The notes under the pieces: generated by a model | Database searches by the model: none | What the model was told of the DNA's origin: nothing | The model's input: the letters and a program-made list of their open reading frames with translations, nothing else | Assembly: GCA_013180625.2 (NCBI GenBank) | Contig: SNVD02009519.1 | Coordinates: 496,001-560,000 of the forward strand | From: Boswellia sacra | Lineage: Eukaryota; Streptophyta; Magnoliopsida; Sapindales; Burseraceae | DNA length: 64,000 bases | Direction of reading: 5' to 3' | Position numbers and translations under genes: made by a program | Shown: positions 37,191 to 49,640 of the stretch, in pieces | Numbering within the stretch: the first letter of the stretch is position 1 | Layout: every line of letters starts with the position of its first letter

Positions 37191-39080
37191 ATGCCTGGAA
37201 AAGGAATGGCATCTCTTTTGATCTCATCTTCCAAGACCCTCTCTTCCGTTCCTTCATTTTCAAGCTCTTTTACTTTTTCCTCACCAATACTCACTTTCTC
37301 CAAGCCAATGATGGAGGAGAACATAGTGAATGCAGAACCACTCATCAAAAAATGGGATCTCAACTCTTCCTCATTCACCAAAGTCACCCCTCTATTTCAT
37401 CATAACAGAAACGAAGCTAAAAGGTACCTTGAAAGTGTTAAGCAATTGCGTCAAGCTATGCATTTTTTAGTTTCCAAAAATTCAACCTCTGATAAGCTTG
37501 TTCTTGCCCAGACCCTCATGCAAATTGCCATGAAAAGGCTTGAGCATGAGTTTTATCAGATAATGTCCAAACATTGTGAGCAGTATGATCCGCAATCAGT
37601 CTCAGCTCAATCCTCTGATGGGTTAAGCAATCCTGATAATGATGAGGATGAGGGTCCCAAAGAAGAGGATGAGTTGAAAAGAGCTGGTCAGAAAATAACT
37701 GAAAGAGAGAGAGTCTCACATATTGCACTGTCTGATATGAAGGCTATAGCTGATTGTATGATCAGTTCTGGTTACGGGAAGGAGTGTATCGAGATTTACA
37801 AGCTGATAAGGAAATCAATAGTAGACGAAGGACTGTACCAACTCGGAATTGAAAGGTTCAAGACTTCTCGAATTCAGAAAATGGGTTGGGAAGCGCTTGA
37901 ACATATGATCAAGACCTGGCTGAGCGCAGTGAAGATTGCAGTGAAAACACTTTTCAGTAGGGAAAAAGTTCTCTGTGATCATGTATTTTCAGCTTCTAAT
38001 ACAATCAGAGAATCTTGCTTCCGCTATATAATTGAAGAAGGAGCAACGAATTTATTCAGATTTCCTGAACTCATTTCAAAGGCCAAAAAATCAACGGAAA
38101 AAGTTTTCCGGGTAATGGAACTTCATGAAGCACTTACTGATCTTTGGCCTGAAATAGAATCTATTTTCAACTCTGATTCAACCTCAGCTATTAAATTGCA
38201 AGCTCTTTCATCACAACACAAGCTTGGTGACTCTATACGAACAATTCTCTCTAACGTTGAATCAGGAATTCAGAAAGACTCATCAAAAAATGCAGCTGTT
38301 GGGGGTGGGATTCACCCACTGACCCGATCAGCAATGAGTTACATATGTTCACTTGGAGATTACAGTGGGATACTTTCTGACATCGTTACTGATTTTGAAA
38401 CACCAATAGCAAATTCAACATTTATAGAATCTTACCTTGGGAGTCCAACGTCCAACAACAGTTCAACATCAGCAATGTCAGTCTACCTAGCTTGGCTCAT
38501 ACTGGTTCTTTTGTGCAAACTTGATTGCAAAGCTGAGTCACACAAGAAAGATGTGTCTTTGTCATATCTCTTCCTAGCCAACAATCTAAACTTCATCATC
38601 CAGAAAGTTTTCACATCTCAACTGAAAGACCTTCTTGGTGATAACTGGATATCTAGGCATGTCAAGAAGCTTAAACAATATGCTTCGAACTACGAAACCA
38701 TGGCCTGGACCAAAGTCTTCTCAGCTTTGCCAGAGAAAAGTTCCGCAGAGTTATCACCTGAAGTGGCGAAGGAGTGTTTCAGGAGGTTCAATGCAGCTTT
38801 TGAAGAAGCATACATGAAGCAGACATCTTGGGCTGTACCAGATAGGAAATTGAGAGATGAAATAAAGGTTTCAATAGCAAAGAAACTTATACCAGCATAC
38901 AGAGAATTCTATGATACATATTTGGTGATGTCAGGCAGAGAAGCAAATTTGAAAGCCTTGGCCAAATTTGGACCTGATGATTTGGCAAATTACTTGTCAG
39001 ATCTGTTTCATTGTACTCCAATCTTGAGTAGCTCTTCGTCATCTTCATCATGTAACTCTCAGGGATGCATATCCCGTTAA
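37191..39080 (+). CDS. Exocyst complex component EXO70, H-clade type
   Basis: Single exon, 629 aa, full length for the family. The N-terminus (residues 1-45) is Ser/Phe-rich and variable. The first Met (37191) is chosen because the frame is open from it; Met6 and Met40 are alternatives. Exo70 landmarks include a helical N-terminal part, an acidic linker (NPDNDEDEGPKEEDELKR near residue 150), IQKMGWEALEHMIKTW, FPELISKAKKSTEKVFRVME, GGGIHPLTRSAMSYI, the HLS-type helix YLFLANNLNFIIQKV, and KLIPAYREFYDTYL near the end. The Ser-rich tail SSSSSSSSCNSQG is typical of plant H-type members. EXO70 tethers secretory vesicles to the plasma membrane through PI(4,5)P2. Plant EXO70H/B types act in immunity and specialised secretion; the exact role here is not visible. 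Lack of introns is usual for this clade. Confidence 0.93.
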   Translation: MPGKGMASLLISSSKTLSSVPSFSSSFTFSSPILTFSKPMMEENIVNAEPLIKKWDLNSSSFTKVTPLFHHNRNEAKRYLESVKQLRQAMHFLVSKNSTSDKLVLAQTLMQIAMKRLEHEFYQIMSKHCEQYDPQSVSAQSSDGLSNPDNDEDEGPKEEDELKRAGQKITERERVSHIALSDMKAIADCMISSGYGKECIEIYKLIRKSIVDEGLYQLGIERFKTSRIQKMGWEALEHMIKTWLSAVKIAVKTLFSREKVLCDHVFSASNTIRESCFRYIIEEGATNLFRFPELISKAKKSTEKVFRVMELHEALTDLWPEIESIFNSDSTSAIKLQALSSQHKLGDSIRTILSNVESGIQKDSSKNAAVGGGIHPLTRSAMSYICSLGDYSGILSDIVTDFETPIANSTFIESYLGSPTSNNSSTSAMSVYLAWLILVLLCKLDCKAESHKKDVSLSYLFLANNLNFIIQKVFTSQLKDLLGDNWISRHVKKLKQYASNYETMAWTKVFSALPEKSSAELSPEVAKECFRRFNAAFEEAYMKQTSWAVPDRKLRDEIKVSIAKKLIPAYREFYDTYLVMSGREANLKALAKFGPDDLANYLSDLFHCTPILSSSSSSSSCNSQGCISR

Positions 39081-39755
39081 AGCTACAGAAGATGTACATG
39101 ATTACAAACGTAATCATTTCAATGCCTAGTATAATTACTGTCATAATTCATGCTGTTTCTTCTATAATAGTGCTTTTAGCTTTTTCGTCTGATTAAAATT
39201 ATGTGCAAGAAACCAAAATTGACAATCGTTCAGAAATATAACATAATCACTTTTGCACTCGTACACTTTGCTTTACAAGGCTGGGCATTTTTCAATTCTA
39301 GTTCAGAATGTGATGTTAGAATCAAATTGAAAACTTTAGCAGTACAAGTTTGGTTTAGATGTTTTAAAGTGAAAAGTATATTAGGTTTATGTAACACCAA
39401 GAGTAGAAAGGAAATAAGAAATTGATCCAACTTTCATTTCTCTTACTCTTTCGAAGAGTTATTGGTATCTTCAATCGAAAATTGTTAACCATACGTACAT
39501 TTTGTACATTTCCTGTCGTGATAAGTTAAAAGTCAACAAAATTGTGAATACATCTAGTCAAGGTTTGAACCCAAAACTAAGCCAATAGTATTAACTAGAT
39601 AGTTTGCATACACTTATCTTTAATATTCTGGATAGATGATTCAAAATAAAACATTTCATGATTCAACCAATTTACTTTTCAGGCTAAATCAAAAAGCAAG
39701 GTTTGCACATACCCAGCATCACTTTTTCACGATGCACAAACAATATATTGAAAAG
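39081..39755. other. convergent spacer between EXO70 and the pectate-lyase-like gene
   Basis: Contains the 3' UTRs of both genes. No repeat or additional gene is seen. Confidence 0.5.
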
Positions 39756-42268
39756 CTACGAAACTACCATCAGATCTGTTGGTCGAGTAATGGATTGCCA
39801 ACCTGTACATATTTTGACAATATCTTTAAGAGAATCTGATGGCGATTCTGTTGTCCACGTGGGATAATATTCGCTTGGATGGAAAAAACCTTCTTCCCCT
39901 ACCCCTGTCAACAAGCACGCTTGTGCTCCATTCAGGAATAAGTCTCCTTCAGATCTTATTACACCAGACTTTGCCTCTACCTTGTCTGCTGCCTACATAT
40001 CCATCCAAACAGCATCATTTTAAACAATTCAGGTGCCAGCAGGATAATTTTTTTTCTCTTCAATACGAAATATAATTCAATACAAACAGCTAATACTATT
40101 CTAAGTAGGAAACCTTAAATAAAAGGTACAAGGTATAGTTGCTAAAAAAAAACCATAATACAACATGTCTCCAACTTAACCATAAGCAGCAATGAATGTG
40201 TTCAGCCACATAACAGAGTATACTGGACAAGCTATTTCTACAAATATATGGAAAGACAGTTAGATACTAATTTCTTTCTGAACAATATACTTGGTAATCT
40301 ACCAGTCAACACCAGGACTTGGCACAATCCTGTTCAAAGATGATAAGATAACCTGCAAGTGATTGTGGCTCCCATGTGGAAGGTATGAAATTAAACTAAA
40401 TAGGATTAGTAACTTCTTGTTTGAAATTTGCTTGCAGAGACCTAAGACGTCAACCATTATGCTCACTAATAATGAAGTCACATCCATCCTCCATAAGAAG
40501 GTGGTGTGAAAAAACAAGAAGAGAACTTTGTTAAAATTACCAGTAATGCTACACTTATAACCAACTCTTTACATAATCTAAGTTAGCAAAATATCACTGG
40601 GTAGCTAAAAAATGAAAATAAGGAGTTAGCAAAATATCACTGGATGGCCAAAAAATGAAAATAAGTTAAGGAAATTAAATGTATTTATCCATTCAATAAT
40701 ATTTTGTCAGCTCAGGTTGTAGAAAGAATTGGTTGTAAATGAGTATAGTATTATTTTACTGTGCTGCATCAGGTTGAATTATTGAGCAGATGCCAAGTTT
40801 TTCACTCTTTTGTCATTCCAATCATCAATTTCCGCTATGTTAAAATTTAAGAGCCTAACAGTTCATAAGAACTTGAAATATAAGGTAAAAGATTGTCGCT
40901 TTACCTTCTCTGTATAGTATTCAAAAGTCTTTTTCTTCTGTCCTGCTTCATATATATTGCATTGGGAATATATCTGATATAAACAAAAATGAGATTTATG
41001 AACAGGACAATTAGGTTTAGAATTTGGAGAAAAGCCATTAGAGTATTCTCCATGAAGAACAAACTGATGCTGAACTAAGAAAGAAAGCATTACTTACCTG
41101 GGATTCTACACTGGCACAAACTGCATAAATGCCCCAGTTTCTTGTGTAATTATTGTATAGATGAACCTTCCCAAATCTAAGGCGAGGATGTCTTTGTCGT
41201 GTGCCATCAAAAAAACAATGGTGAATGGTCACTCGGATACATCTATCACCAACATGAGAGGGGTCTGCTCCAATAAGCATTGTCTTGTCATGTTGTGTAA
41301 AGTAACATCTGTTGCACCAACATCAGTATCATTAATTTGAACCCAGTATAAATATGATATTTGACCTCATCAACCACTGAAAAAGAAACACTCACCTAGA
41401 AACAGTAATATCTGTGCTTCCTCTAGTGATATCAATAAGCCCATCATCATAATCACTAAGGCTGCATCGGTCTATCCATATATGCCTAGAATTCGGTTTT
41501 ATTTGAATGCCATCAACATCATGTCCTCTACCACCTTCAAACTCTAGATTGCAAACAATTATATGCTCACATTCCTTCAATCTTAACCCCTTCCCTGTAA
41601 GCTTAATGCGTTGGCCCCGGCCATCAATTGTCTTATAAGATGATACATTCAAGTAGGATGACAGATGAATGGTACCCGAAACTTGAAAAACAATCCACAA
41701 TGGTTCTTTTCCTCGGCATCCCTCGCGGAGCGATCCCGGACCATCATCTATAAACAGATGTAAACATGGCCAATTGATCTACGACAACAAGAACTTAATA
41801 CAAGTATCAACAAAGTACATATTTGTCATCATATACAAATTCCAACCCATTTCAGAAATTCTCAACATTAGAAAATACTGAATATGAAATTGTAAACAAA
41901 CAAAAATCTGAAAATTAAAAATTTGCTAAAGCTACACTTTGAATCTCTAAAACCAACTCAGTTTTCCTGCTGGAAGCATATAGATAAAAGAAAAATAAAA
42001 TTAACAAAGCAACATGGCATAATATAATATAATACAATATAATATAATGTAATATAATATAATGATGTCTAAATATATACGATCTTGCGAAATTCAAACA
42101 TCGAGAATCACTACAGATATAAGAGGGCGAGAGAGAGTAACCGTTTAAATTGGTAACGAAGTAGAGCGGGCCGTGGAGTCCGCCAATGGCGAAGCGACCG
42201 AAACCCTCGGCCCGACCCGCCAATGCTCTCAGGCTGTGATCCACGTCAGCATACGGAAGAGAGCCCAT
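39756..42268 (-). CDS. Pectate-lyase-like protein without signal peptide
   Basis: Five coding exons on the minus strand: 42142-42268, 41396-41747, 41098-41308, 40905-40973 and 39756-39992, all GT-AG. The total is 996 nt, 331 aa plus stop. The last exon, beyond a 912-bp intron, encodes GDLFLNGAQ, HPSEYYPTW and CTGWQSITRPTD, the usual C-terminus of plant pectate lyases. Upstream are YKTIDGRGQRIKL, GGRGHDVDGIQI, IWIDRCSLSDYDDGLIDI (residues 132-149) and the R-x-P-x-x-R motif RHPRLRFGKVHLYNN (Arg199/Arg204). Family enzymes cleave de-esterified pectin by Ca-dependent beta-elimination in the wall. Here the N-terminus (MGSLPYADVDHSLRALAG) shows no secretion signal, and the usual WIDHC is WIDRC, so secretion and activity are uncertain. 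A MITE sits in intron 4. Confidence 0.92.
40542..40755. mobile_element. MITE inside intron 4 of the pectate-lyase-like gene
   Basis: The ends AATGCTACACTTATAACCAA and (minus strand) AATACTATACTCATTTACAA continue as imperfect inverted repeats for about 55 bp (…CAACTCTTTACATAATCTAAG / CAATTCTTTCTACAACCTGAG). It holds a 43-bp tandem duplication (40582-40624 and 40625-40667). The family is shared with 34343-34504. Confidence 0.65.
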
Positions 42269-45200
42269 GCCCTGTTTTGATCTTCTTCTTCCTCCCCGCG
42301 CGAGATCAGAAAGTAAAATTAAATTCCGTTTGGGGTTCGCTGTGTCCCAGCAAAAGCCGTTAAAGCGGTCCGACGGTACACGTCAGCATAAAAAATTGTT
42401 AATGTTCAACTCAACGAACCTCCAGTCCTGTTTGCTTGAATCCTACGTAATCACGTTTGGTATTGAAACTCGCACATGCCTTCTCTCTATATTAAGGATC
42501 ATTGGAAATTTTATTAAAAAAATATAAATTTCATAAATTATCCATAATAATTTATTATTAAAAAATATTTAGAATTTTAAAATAAAAAAAATAGAAAAAC
42601 CTAATATTTACTAATAGTTTTATATTAAACACCACCCTAAGAATCTTAAAAAAATACCATCAAAATAAATTATACATAAACTTAAAAAAAATTATTAAAA
42701 AAATTCACATTAAAATCATTTATTGAAATTCTTCAAATAAAAAAAATTATCATATTTGCATGTAAAAAAATTGTCTTTTAAAGTTTGAGTCTTTGAAAAT
42801 AATTTCTTTATTTTTAATTTTCTGTTATTTTTAGATTTTGAATATTTTGAATAGTCAACTACGGACAATTTAAAAATTTATATTTTTATAACGGAATTCT
42901 TATCGGTTCTTAACAGATAAAGAAGATATGTGAGATTTTCAAAATCAAAGGTAATCATGTAGGATTTCAACAAGTCTCCAAGGAAGTTTGTGGAATTAAA
43001 CCATGTTCAAATAAAAAATTTAAATACCAACATTCATAAAATTATATATATAAATAAATTTTGTTATCACTTCTAACAATATTTTTTTATATTTTTAATG
43101 TACTTTTCAATCATTGTAATCTTACCATACAAAAAGCATAGAAGTGATTTCTTTGAATTATTTGAATAAAATTTATCATGAAAATACAAGTTTTGATCGA
43201 AGAAATAAGATATGTTACTTATAAAATAAAATAATAATAAGAAATTATAAGGAGGGGACAGAAGTTATTGTTTCATAAATTTTGTAAACTACTTAGTTTT
43301 GTTAGGATTAAATGCATAGGTACAAGTTAGTGGTGATTAAGAACGTTTTGTGTAATTATTATAAACTTATAAATATTTTTCATAATTTTTACCAAATCTC
43401 AAGATATTTAGTGAAATATCATTGAATATCGAAGCACCTAACTAGCTAAAAACATGCTATAAAATCATTGTTGTATATAATGTGTAAAAGTATTAATAGG
43501 AGTAGCGAGTAATGTTACACTTACAAAGCCTGTATAAAAAATTTATATGTAAAGTTGTTCTGGCATCACTTATTTAATTCCACATGACTCATCAGCATTT
43601 ATTACATTGACAACTCATATTAATCTTTTCATTCACTTGATGTCATATCAACTTTATATATAAACTTATTTTATGAGTAGCCTATGCGTAAAGGAAGTTA
43701 ATTACCCACTTTAATTTTCTTGTATTCGAAACCTAATCTTCACAGAAATTTATGCTCATTTAATTAGGGATGGGGCGTGGTGAAGGTCGGGAGGCCCTCC
43801 CCATTCTCCACCTCATTGTTCAATTTAACTCTTATTTCCCATATTTTTTAGGGTAGCAGGGGATTAGGAATCTCTATATAAGGAATGCTTTTCCCAACCT
43901 TACTTCATTCCTCATGCCAACATCTTTTATATAATTAAACTTAACAAAATAACAAAACATTTTATTTTTAAACAATAATATAATTTATGTTTTTCCAACA
44001 ATCAATATATTAAAATGTCAAACAAAAATAGTATTTATAAGTTTATATTTTTTTTTATGTAAAGTTTAGTATATGAAAATAAAAATAAAATATATTTTAT
44101 ATTTTTTTCATATAACGGCAAGGTGTAGGGCGGGTGTGGGTAGGGAGTAGTAAACCCATCCCCACCTCATCACAATGCAAGAATTAAAATTCTATCCTAT
44201 CCGTACCCAAATAGAGGTGAATCCCCAATCCCACAGTACATTTAGTAGGTTTTAGAAATGTAGTTTGCTCTCTTTATATTATATATTTAATAACTCTATA
44301 TTTCTAAATATAATAAAAACAAACATTAATAAAACTTTAAAAATGGTGTAATCTTGTAATGATAATCATCGATTTACTCCAAATTTTAAATTAAATTAAT
44401 TATTTTACTATATTCTATCATTTTTATAATAAAAAAATTATCAATAATTTTATGATTTATAATAAAATTATTAAATTAATCATCTAATATATAAAATATG
44501 TCTTGATGATATACATGAAGACTACTCATTTTTAATTAAAATCTAGTTGATTCGAATAATATAACTTTGTTTCTTTTAATATATATCTTCTAAATATTTG
44601 GCATGTAGATAACATTTATTTTTTATATATAACAAATAAAATTCAACTGTATGATGTCGACATACATTGGTTAAATGAACCTTTCTTATGATATTCGTTT
44701 TTCATTTTTCTTTGGACTTGTGAAAAATTAGGTGATAAATTAACATCAACTTGTGATGTAAGTTGTCTATGTATTTATAAGCACGAGGGGAGCTTATAGT
44801 GTGAAAAGTTGAGTGATGAATTAAAATCGAGTTGTGATGTAACTTGTCTATGTATTTATAAGCAAAGGCGAAGCTTAAGTTGCTCCTACATAGGAAGGGC
44901 CTCCCCTAACCCAAAATTTTTTAAAAATAATATACAAAATTGTAAGTTTTTGCAATGTATAGATAGTTATGAACAATATTACTAAAAACAGTAAAGTAAA
45001 TCAAAATAGCAAAATTTACGTTCGATTATAACTAACTTACATCCATGGACAACAAGAACTGCAATTTATTATATTATATATTATTTACACAACTCAGGAC
45101 TTTTTACAATTGTAGACTCCCTCTTACACACATAAGCTAGTCTTTGTAAACTAATTTATCTGCGATCACAACACTAGTCTCACTTACACTCTTCTGATGC

Positions 45201-46435
45201 TGCTCTTCTTCTATTACTCCTCTCTTAACTATCCTCACTTAAGAAGGACGTAACACCAAATCCCAGTTATAGACTTCTATGATTACTCAACTCCTTTAAG
45301 TTCAAACAAACCTATAACCATTACAAACTCATGCAAGTACCTAACACACCTTAAGCCTTACACAATCTTTACTATCTTAGTCGAAGCACAATGCTTCACA
45401 CTCACGCAAACACAGTGAAAAGACGCAATTCAGCCTCGCTCTCACTTGCTTTCCTTAGTCGCTTGAATACGTGAGTCCTCTAGCTACGACAACAGCTATT
45501 TATATACTAGTTTGTCTTGAAGTCTTACCTGTGCCTACAAGATCTCATATCAAAGATTTGGACAGAATATTACAACATAGTCCTACGTGAATAAGAATAT
45601 GTTAATGAATAATCCTACGTGAATAGGAATCAAAAAAATATACTCTTAAGTATATTAGGATAACGTGAATAATGTCCTCATGAGATATAGGATAATTAAA
45701 GCAATATTCCTGTTTGACAAGAGTTCCAATTTAACTTATCCTATATCCATTAAGATTCTCCTCTTTTGAAACTATTGCATTTTAGTTAACCACATGAATA
45801 GGAAAATAACCATATTATGAATATATTTAAACCAAAGTTTTTCTTATATAAGATGACAATAAATTTTGTCATGTGCAATGTATATCATGTGAAAACCAAC
45901 AAAAAAATTAAAATTATCATAGTTTGATTTATAAATTCATGTTTTTTCCTTTTCGCCCCTTCTAATTAATATTTTTTCTATTAACAATCCTTCTTAACAT
46001 TTATTTATCATTATTGGCCCTCCAATTATTAAATATATTTACTTATCACTATTGGCCTCCAACTATTAAATCCGGACTCCACCCCTATTTATAAGGGTTA
46101 GTCTTTGCAATAGATTTTTACTCGAATAATAATTCTAGATATACAAGTAACTTATACAGTCAAACTTATACAATCTACTTGGCACATAGTAATGAGATAG
46201 ATGGATTCCACTTTATTTATTGAAAATTGTTCAATTTTATTTTATTGTTACTCAACTGTAGTATAGATTTGATTGTTTGGGCTAATTAGATATATAAAAT
46301 TACCCTTACTCAAGTACGATTATATATCTTATTCCTCGTGGATATCTTATAATTTTCTTTAATGAATAAGGAAAAAAATAACAATGGTTTCACATTCATT
46401 ACTAAAATATCTCTTCACCATCCTTTAAAGGTGAC
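42269..46435. other. repeat-rich spacer upstream of the pectate-lyase-like gene
   Basis: It starts with the short promoter of the minus-strand gene. Further on there is a GC-rich pair of blocks at about 43765-43830 and 44120-44235 (GGGATGGGGCGTGG; CCCATCCCCACC, ending ATCCCCAATCCCACAG) around an AT-rich core, probably a MITE. An 81-bp tandem duplication lies at 44720-44878. About 44870-46090 begins and ends in sequence reminiscent of retroelement ends but has no coding trace. No gene. Confidence 0.4.
44720..44878. repeat. 81-bp tandem duplication
   Basis: Two adjacent copies start at 44720 and 44801. Each carries CTTGTGATGTAAGTTGTCTA or a near variant, then TGTATTTATAAGCA and a GAGCTTA-type end. 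A third diverged copy lies near 50820-50895. Confidence 0.75.
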
Positions 46436-47300
46436 AAAAGGACAGGCCCACCTTTGGTCGGCTTGGCCTACCCGGCCTGCTTGTTACAGTGGAAGGTCAG
46501 GCTAAGTGGCTTGATAGGAGGCTAGAAACTTGGGCCTGCAGGCCGGCCTGCTGAGCCTGGCCTGGCCTGACCTACTGTGGCCCACTTATTTTAAAAAAGT
46601 TTTTTTTTTTTTTACATTCAATAATATCAGACTTATAACATTCATATAATATAAACTCTACAAAATGACGTGGCTGCTTAAGTGGCAAAATCCTATTAGA
46701 GATGTAACTTTTCTCATCCATTTTTGTTTTTTCCTCCCCTAGTGAATTTTTGCCAATTAGGTTGCTATGTCATATTGTAGAGTTTACGTTGTATAAATAT
46801 TGTAAGTTTAGCATTACTATTTTATATCACACTTGTATTAATGAAAAAATCTTTATTAATAATGAATTAATTTTTTTTAAATTTATTATCAATGTTGTCT
46901 TTTAGATTATTGTTAATCTTCTAAACTTCTATTAATAATGTAATAAAGTATTTTGTTACAAAATTATTGGCTCTTAAATTATTTTTAGTTATAGTTTAAA
47001 ATTTTTATTAATAATATAAGTTATTTTTTAAAATTATTGTTAAGTGTTGTCTTTTAAATTACAGTCAATTTATTTAAATATATATTAATAATAAAATAAG
47101 TTTTTTAAATTATGTAAAAAATAAAAAATGAAAAAAATTATATAAATAAAAAAGATGTGGCCTAGCATAGCTTAGCCCGGACAATTCTATAGGTCAGCTT
47201 GACCTTCCCTACCTTTGGGCTAGGTGCAGGCCAACATTTTTCTACACCAAGCCTAACCTGGCCTGTGTAGCCCACAAAAATTAGGCCTACATAAGTAAGG
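46436..47300. mobile_element. GGCC-rich-ended non-autonomous element (candidate hAT-type), with nested MITE
   Basis: About 150 bp of GC-rich DNA full of GGCCTGGCCTG-type words at 46436-46585, and another block at 47157-47300 (GGCCTAGC, GCAGGCCAACA, CCTGGCCTGTG), flank an AT-rich core. Similar words recur at 50287-50372 and 63375-63640. Ends and target duplication are not resolved. The MITE at 46620-46821 lies inside it. Confidence 0.45.
46620..46821. mobile_element. MITE of the 'GTGAATTTTTGTCATATA' family, copy 3
   Basis: The left end CAGACTTATAACATTCATAT...AAACTCTACAAAATGAC and the right end (minus strand AATGCTAAACTTACAATATT...AAACTCTACAATATGAC) form a 50-bp inverted repeat. The core TAGTGAATTTTTGCCAATTA follows a T-rich tract. 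This is the best preserved copy of the family in the window. Confidence 0.75.
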
Positions 47301-49640
47301 CTTTCATCCCACTCTAAGTGATTACGATTTTGTCATTAGTTTCTAAGTCCGTTCAGAACTTGAGGCAAGACGGGACAAGTCATGAAAACAAGCCTAGAGA
47401 TCACGGAGTCACCACCTATGTTACAACCATGAGAAATTTGAATGATGACAATCCGATCCCTTGCTTCTGGACCCAAGCTGTTGTCACCTCTTCAGAGTCG
47501 GGTTCGAGAAGTTAAGTATGCATCTTCAATCCGCCCGGATATAATTTGGCCTCTACTAGGGTTTATTGAGTTTAAGGTTTTAGTCTGCTAATTGCTTTCT
47601 ATCTTGATCCTAAGTTTATTTAATGCACACAACCAATTTTATCTTGTTTATTACATGTGAGGCGTTAACAATTTATAAATATCCATAAAAAGGATGGAGG
47701 AGAATTGAGTACATATCCGTTCAAACATGGGAGAAAGAGAAAGGGATTTCAACCACTCATTATAATGCGAAAGTAAATGCATAAAATAAATAAAGTCTAA
47801 ATGAGAGAGAAAAAAAAATCAACACTCCCAATCCTCCAAAGCATGTTATGCTACCAAAAACTCAAATGGGCCTTCCTTTGAAAAATGAATCCTTCACCAA
47901 GTAATGTGAATCCATCCATTTTTCATTCACCCTGGTGACCACACTAAATCAACAACTCCATATCAAACCAATTTAACACTTCTGAAATACAATCATAATT
48001 CTCAATTTATCAAAGTGGATCCTTCACCAAGCAATGTTCCATCCACTACTAACGACATCCAAAGCATATAATACAACCACCGATTCTCCAAAAACGGATT
48101 CCTTACCATGAATAAAGCCTATCCGTTGTCCATACTCCAAAATATAAGTTCACAACTACCCAACCTCCAAAGATGGATTCCTCACCATCGACCTGAGTCT
48201 ATCCATAATCTGAAATATTAACAAACTTCCAAGTCTCTAAAATGGATCCCTTACCACCAATGTGACTTCATCTCTCATTAATCCGACATATCCAATCAAA
48301 CGTATTTCCAGTAATTAAGCATCATCAAACATGCAAATAGAACTTCAATTGGAGAGATGGATTCCTTACCAAACAATGTAAGTTTACCCACCACTTCTCA
48401 ATTTTAACATTATCGCTAAATCACATTAAATGGATAAACAGTTAAAATAAATGAACAAAAGCATACTAGGCATTACAAAGTAACATAACAAGTGACACTC
48501 ATGAATTGAATGACATTGCTTAATAAGGTCAAATGGAGAAAAATATTTTCACCCCTGGATTAAGTGATATCCTCTATCCAAATGGACCAGGATGATGGGA
48601 ATAGGTGTTTGTCCATAATCCAAAACTAAAATAAGGAATGAAGTAGAAGAGATAATCAAATTAATACAAAATTAAACTATGGCATTAACAATAATAAAAG
48701 CATATTTGAAATCTAATAAGAATTTAATTTAAGTGACGACCCCTCATTAATTAATATAAGTCCGTCACCATTTATCCATATACCCATCAACATAGTTTAA
48801 TAAAATAATCAATATAAAGGAAAATTATTAGCTACAGAAAGGTAGAAGAATAGATGATTTAATATGAAATATAAAAGGAAATAATGAAAAACAATAAAAG
48901 AAATCAGGGAAAATGTGATGATTTGGCCTCAGGCTTATTGAATACTTCGAAATGGTGGTCGTTGATCTTAGAAAACACACACAAAACCTCACAAAAAGAC
49001 TCCAAATAAGAGTTTCTTGAATGCTTTAGGCTTGTATATGAATTATTTTTGGTGTTTAATGGCTGTATATAATATAGCAAGAACTATTGGAGAAAATGAG
49101 TGAAAATGCCCTATGTTCGGATGAAAAATGGCATCTAGAAATATGGAAAAAGTCCTCGAAAATGAGAAAAATGGCATTCATGTAGAGAGAGGAAGAGAGA
49201 GTGAGCGCTTGTCGCTACATGTGCGCATGCACTGTAGTGCATGCACGTGTGTAGCACTGGCATACACACGCGCTCTCCCTCTTGCACTTCTTTTTAGCTG
49301 TGTGTGAACTTGTTCAAGCGCGAGCTTCATTCCTTCAGCCGTGTAAGAAATTCTTCAGTTGTGGAGAACTTCTTTCAAACGTGGGAGACTTTCTATAATC
49401 ATGGGCTTCAATCCTTCAGTCGTGGCCTCACACATAGCTCATAACCTCACGCATGTAGTGTCCAAGTAAGGTTTTTTCAAATTTTTTCTGTGCGTAGTCA
49501 TGTGTTTAAAATTTCTAGGGGTGTTTCGGTGTCTTTTTCGAATCAAGATTCCATTTCGATTGGTATTTTGGTTATCGTCATTAGGGTTACAAACCATAAA
49601 CAAAATTTTAATGCTTACAGCCTAGCCTACCCTACCCAAC
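47301..49640. repeat. degraded element with six-fold GGATTCCTTACCA repeat
   Basis: Imperfect copies of GGATTCCTTACCAnnnAATGT, each followed by a TCTATCC-like word, start near 47888, 48017, 48096, 48175, 48244 and 48359 (spacings 129, 79, 79, 69, 115). Flanking sequence (GATCACGGAGTCACCACC near 47400) is of a style found in plant LTR-retroelement ends. That attribution is an inference. No gag, integrase or reverse-transcriptase trace is present. Confidence 0.6.

Noticed and set aside
40299..40517. Possible C-terminal exon of the pectate-lyase gene
   Set aside because: It has no pectate-lyase motifs and overlaps no conserved block. The true last exon with HPSEYYPTW and CTGWQS is at 39756-39992.
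43507..43683. Further copy of the 214-bp MITE (GAGTAATGTTACACTTACAAA)
   Set aside because: The left end resembles the family but the right end does not match well enough to call.
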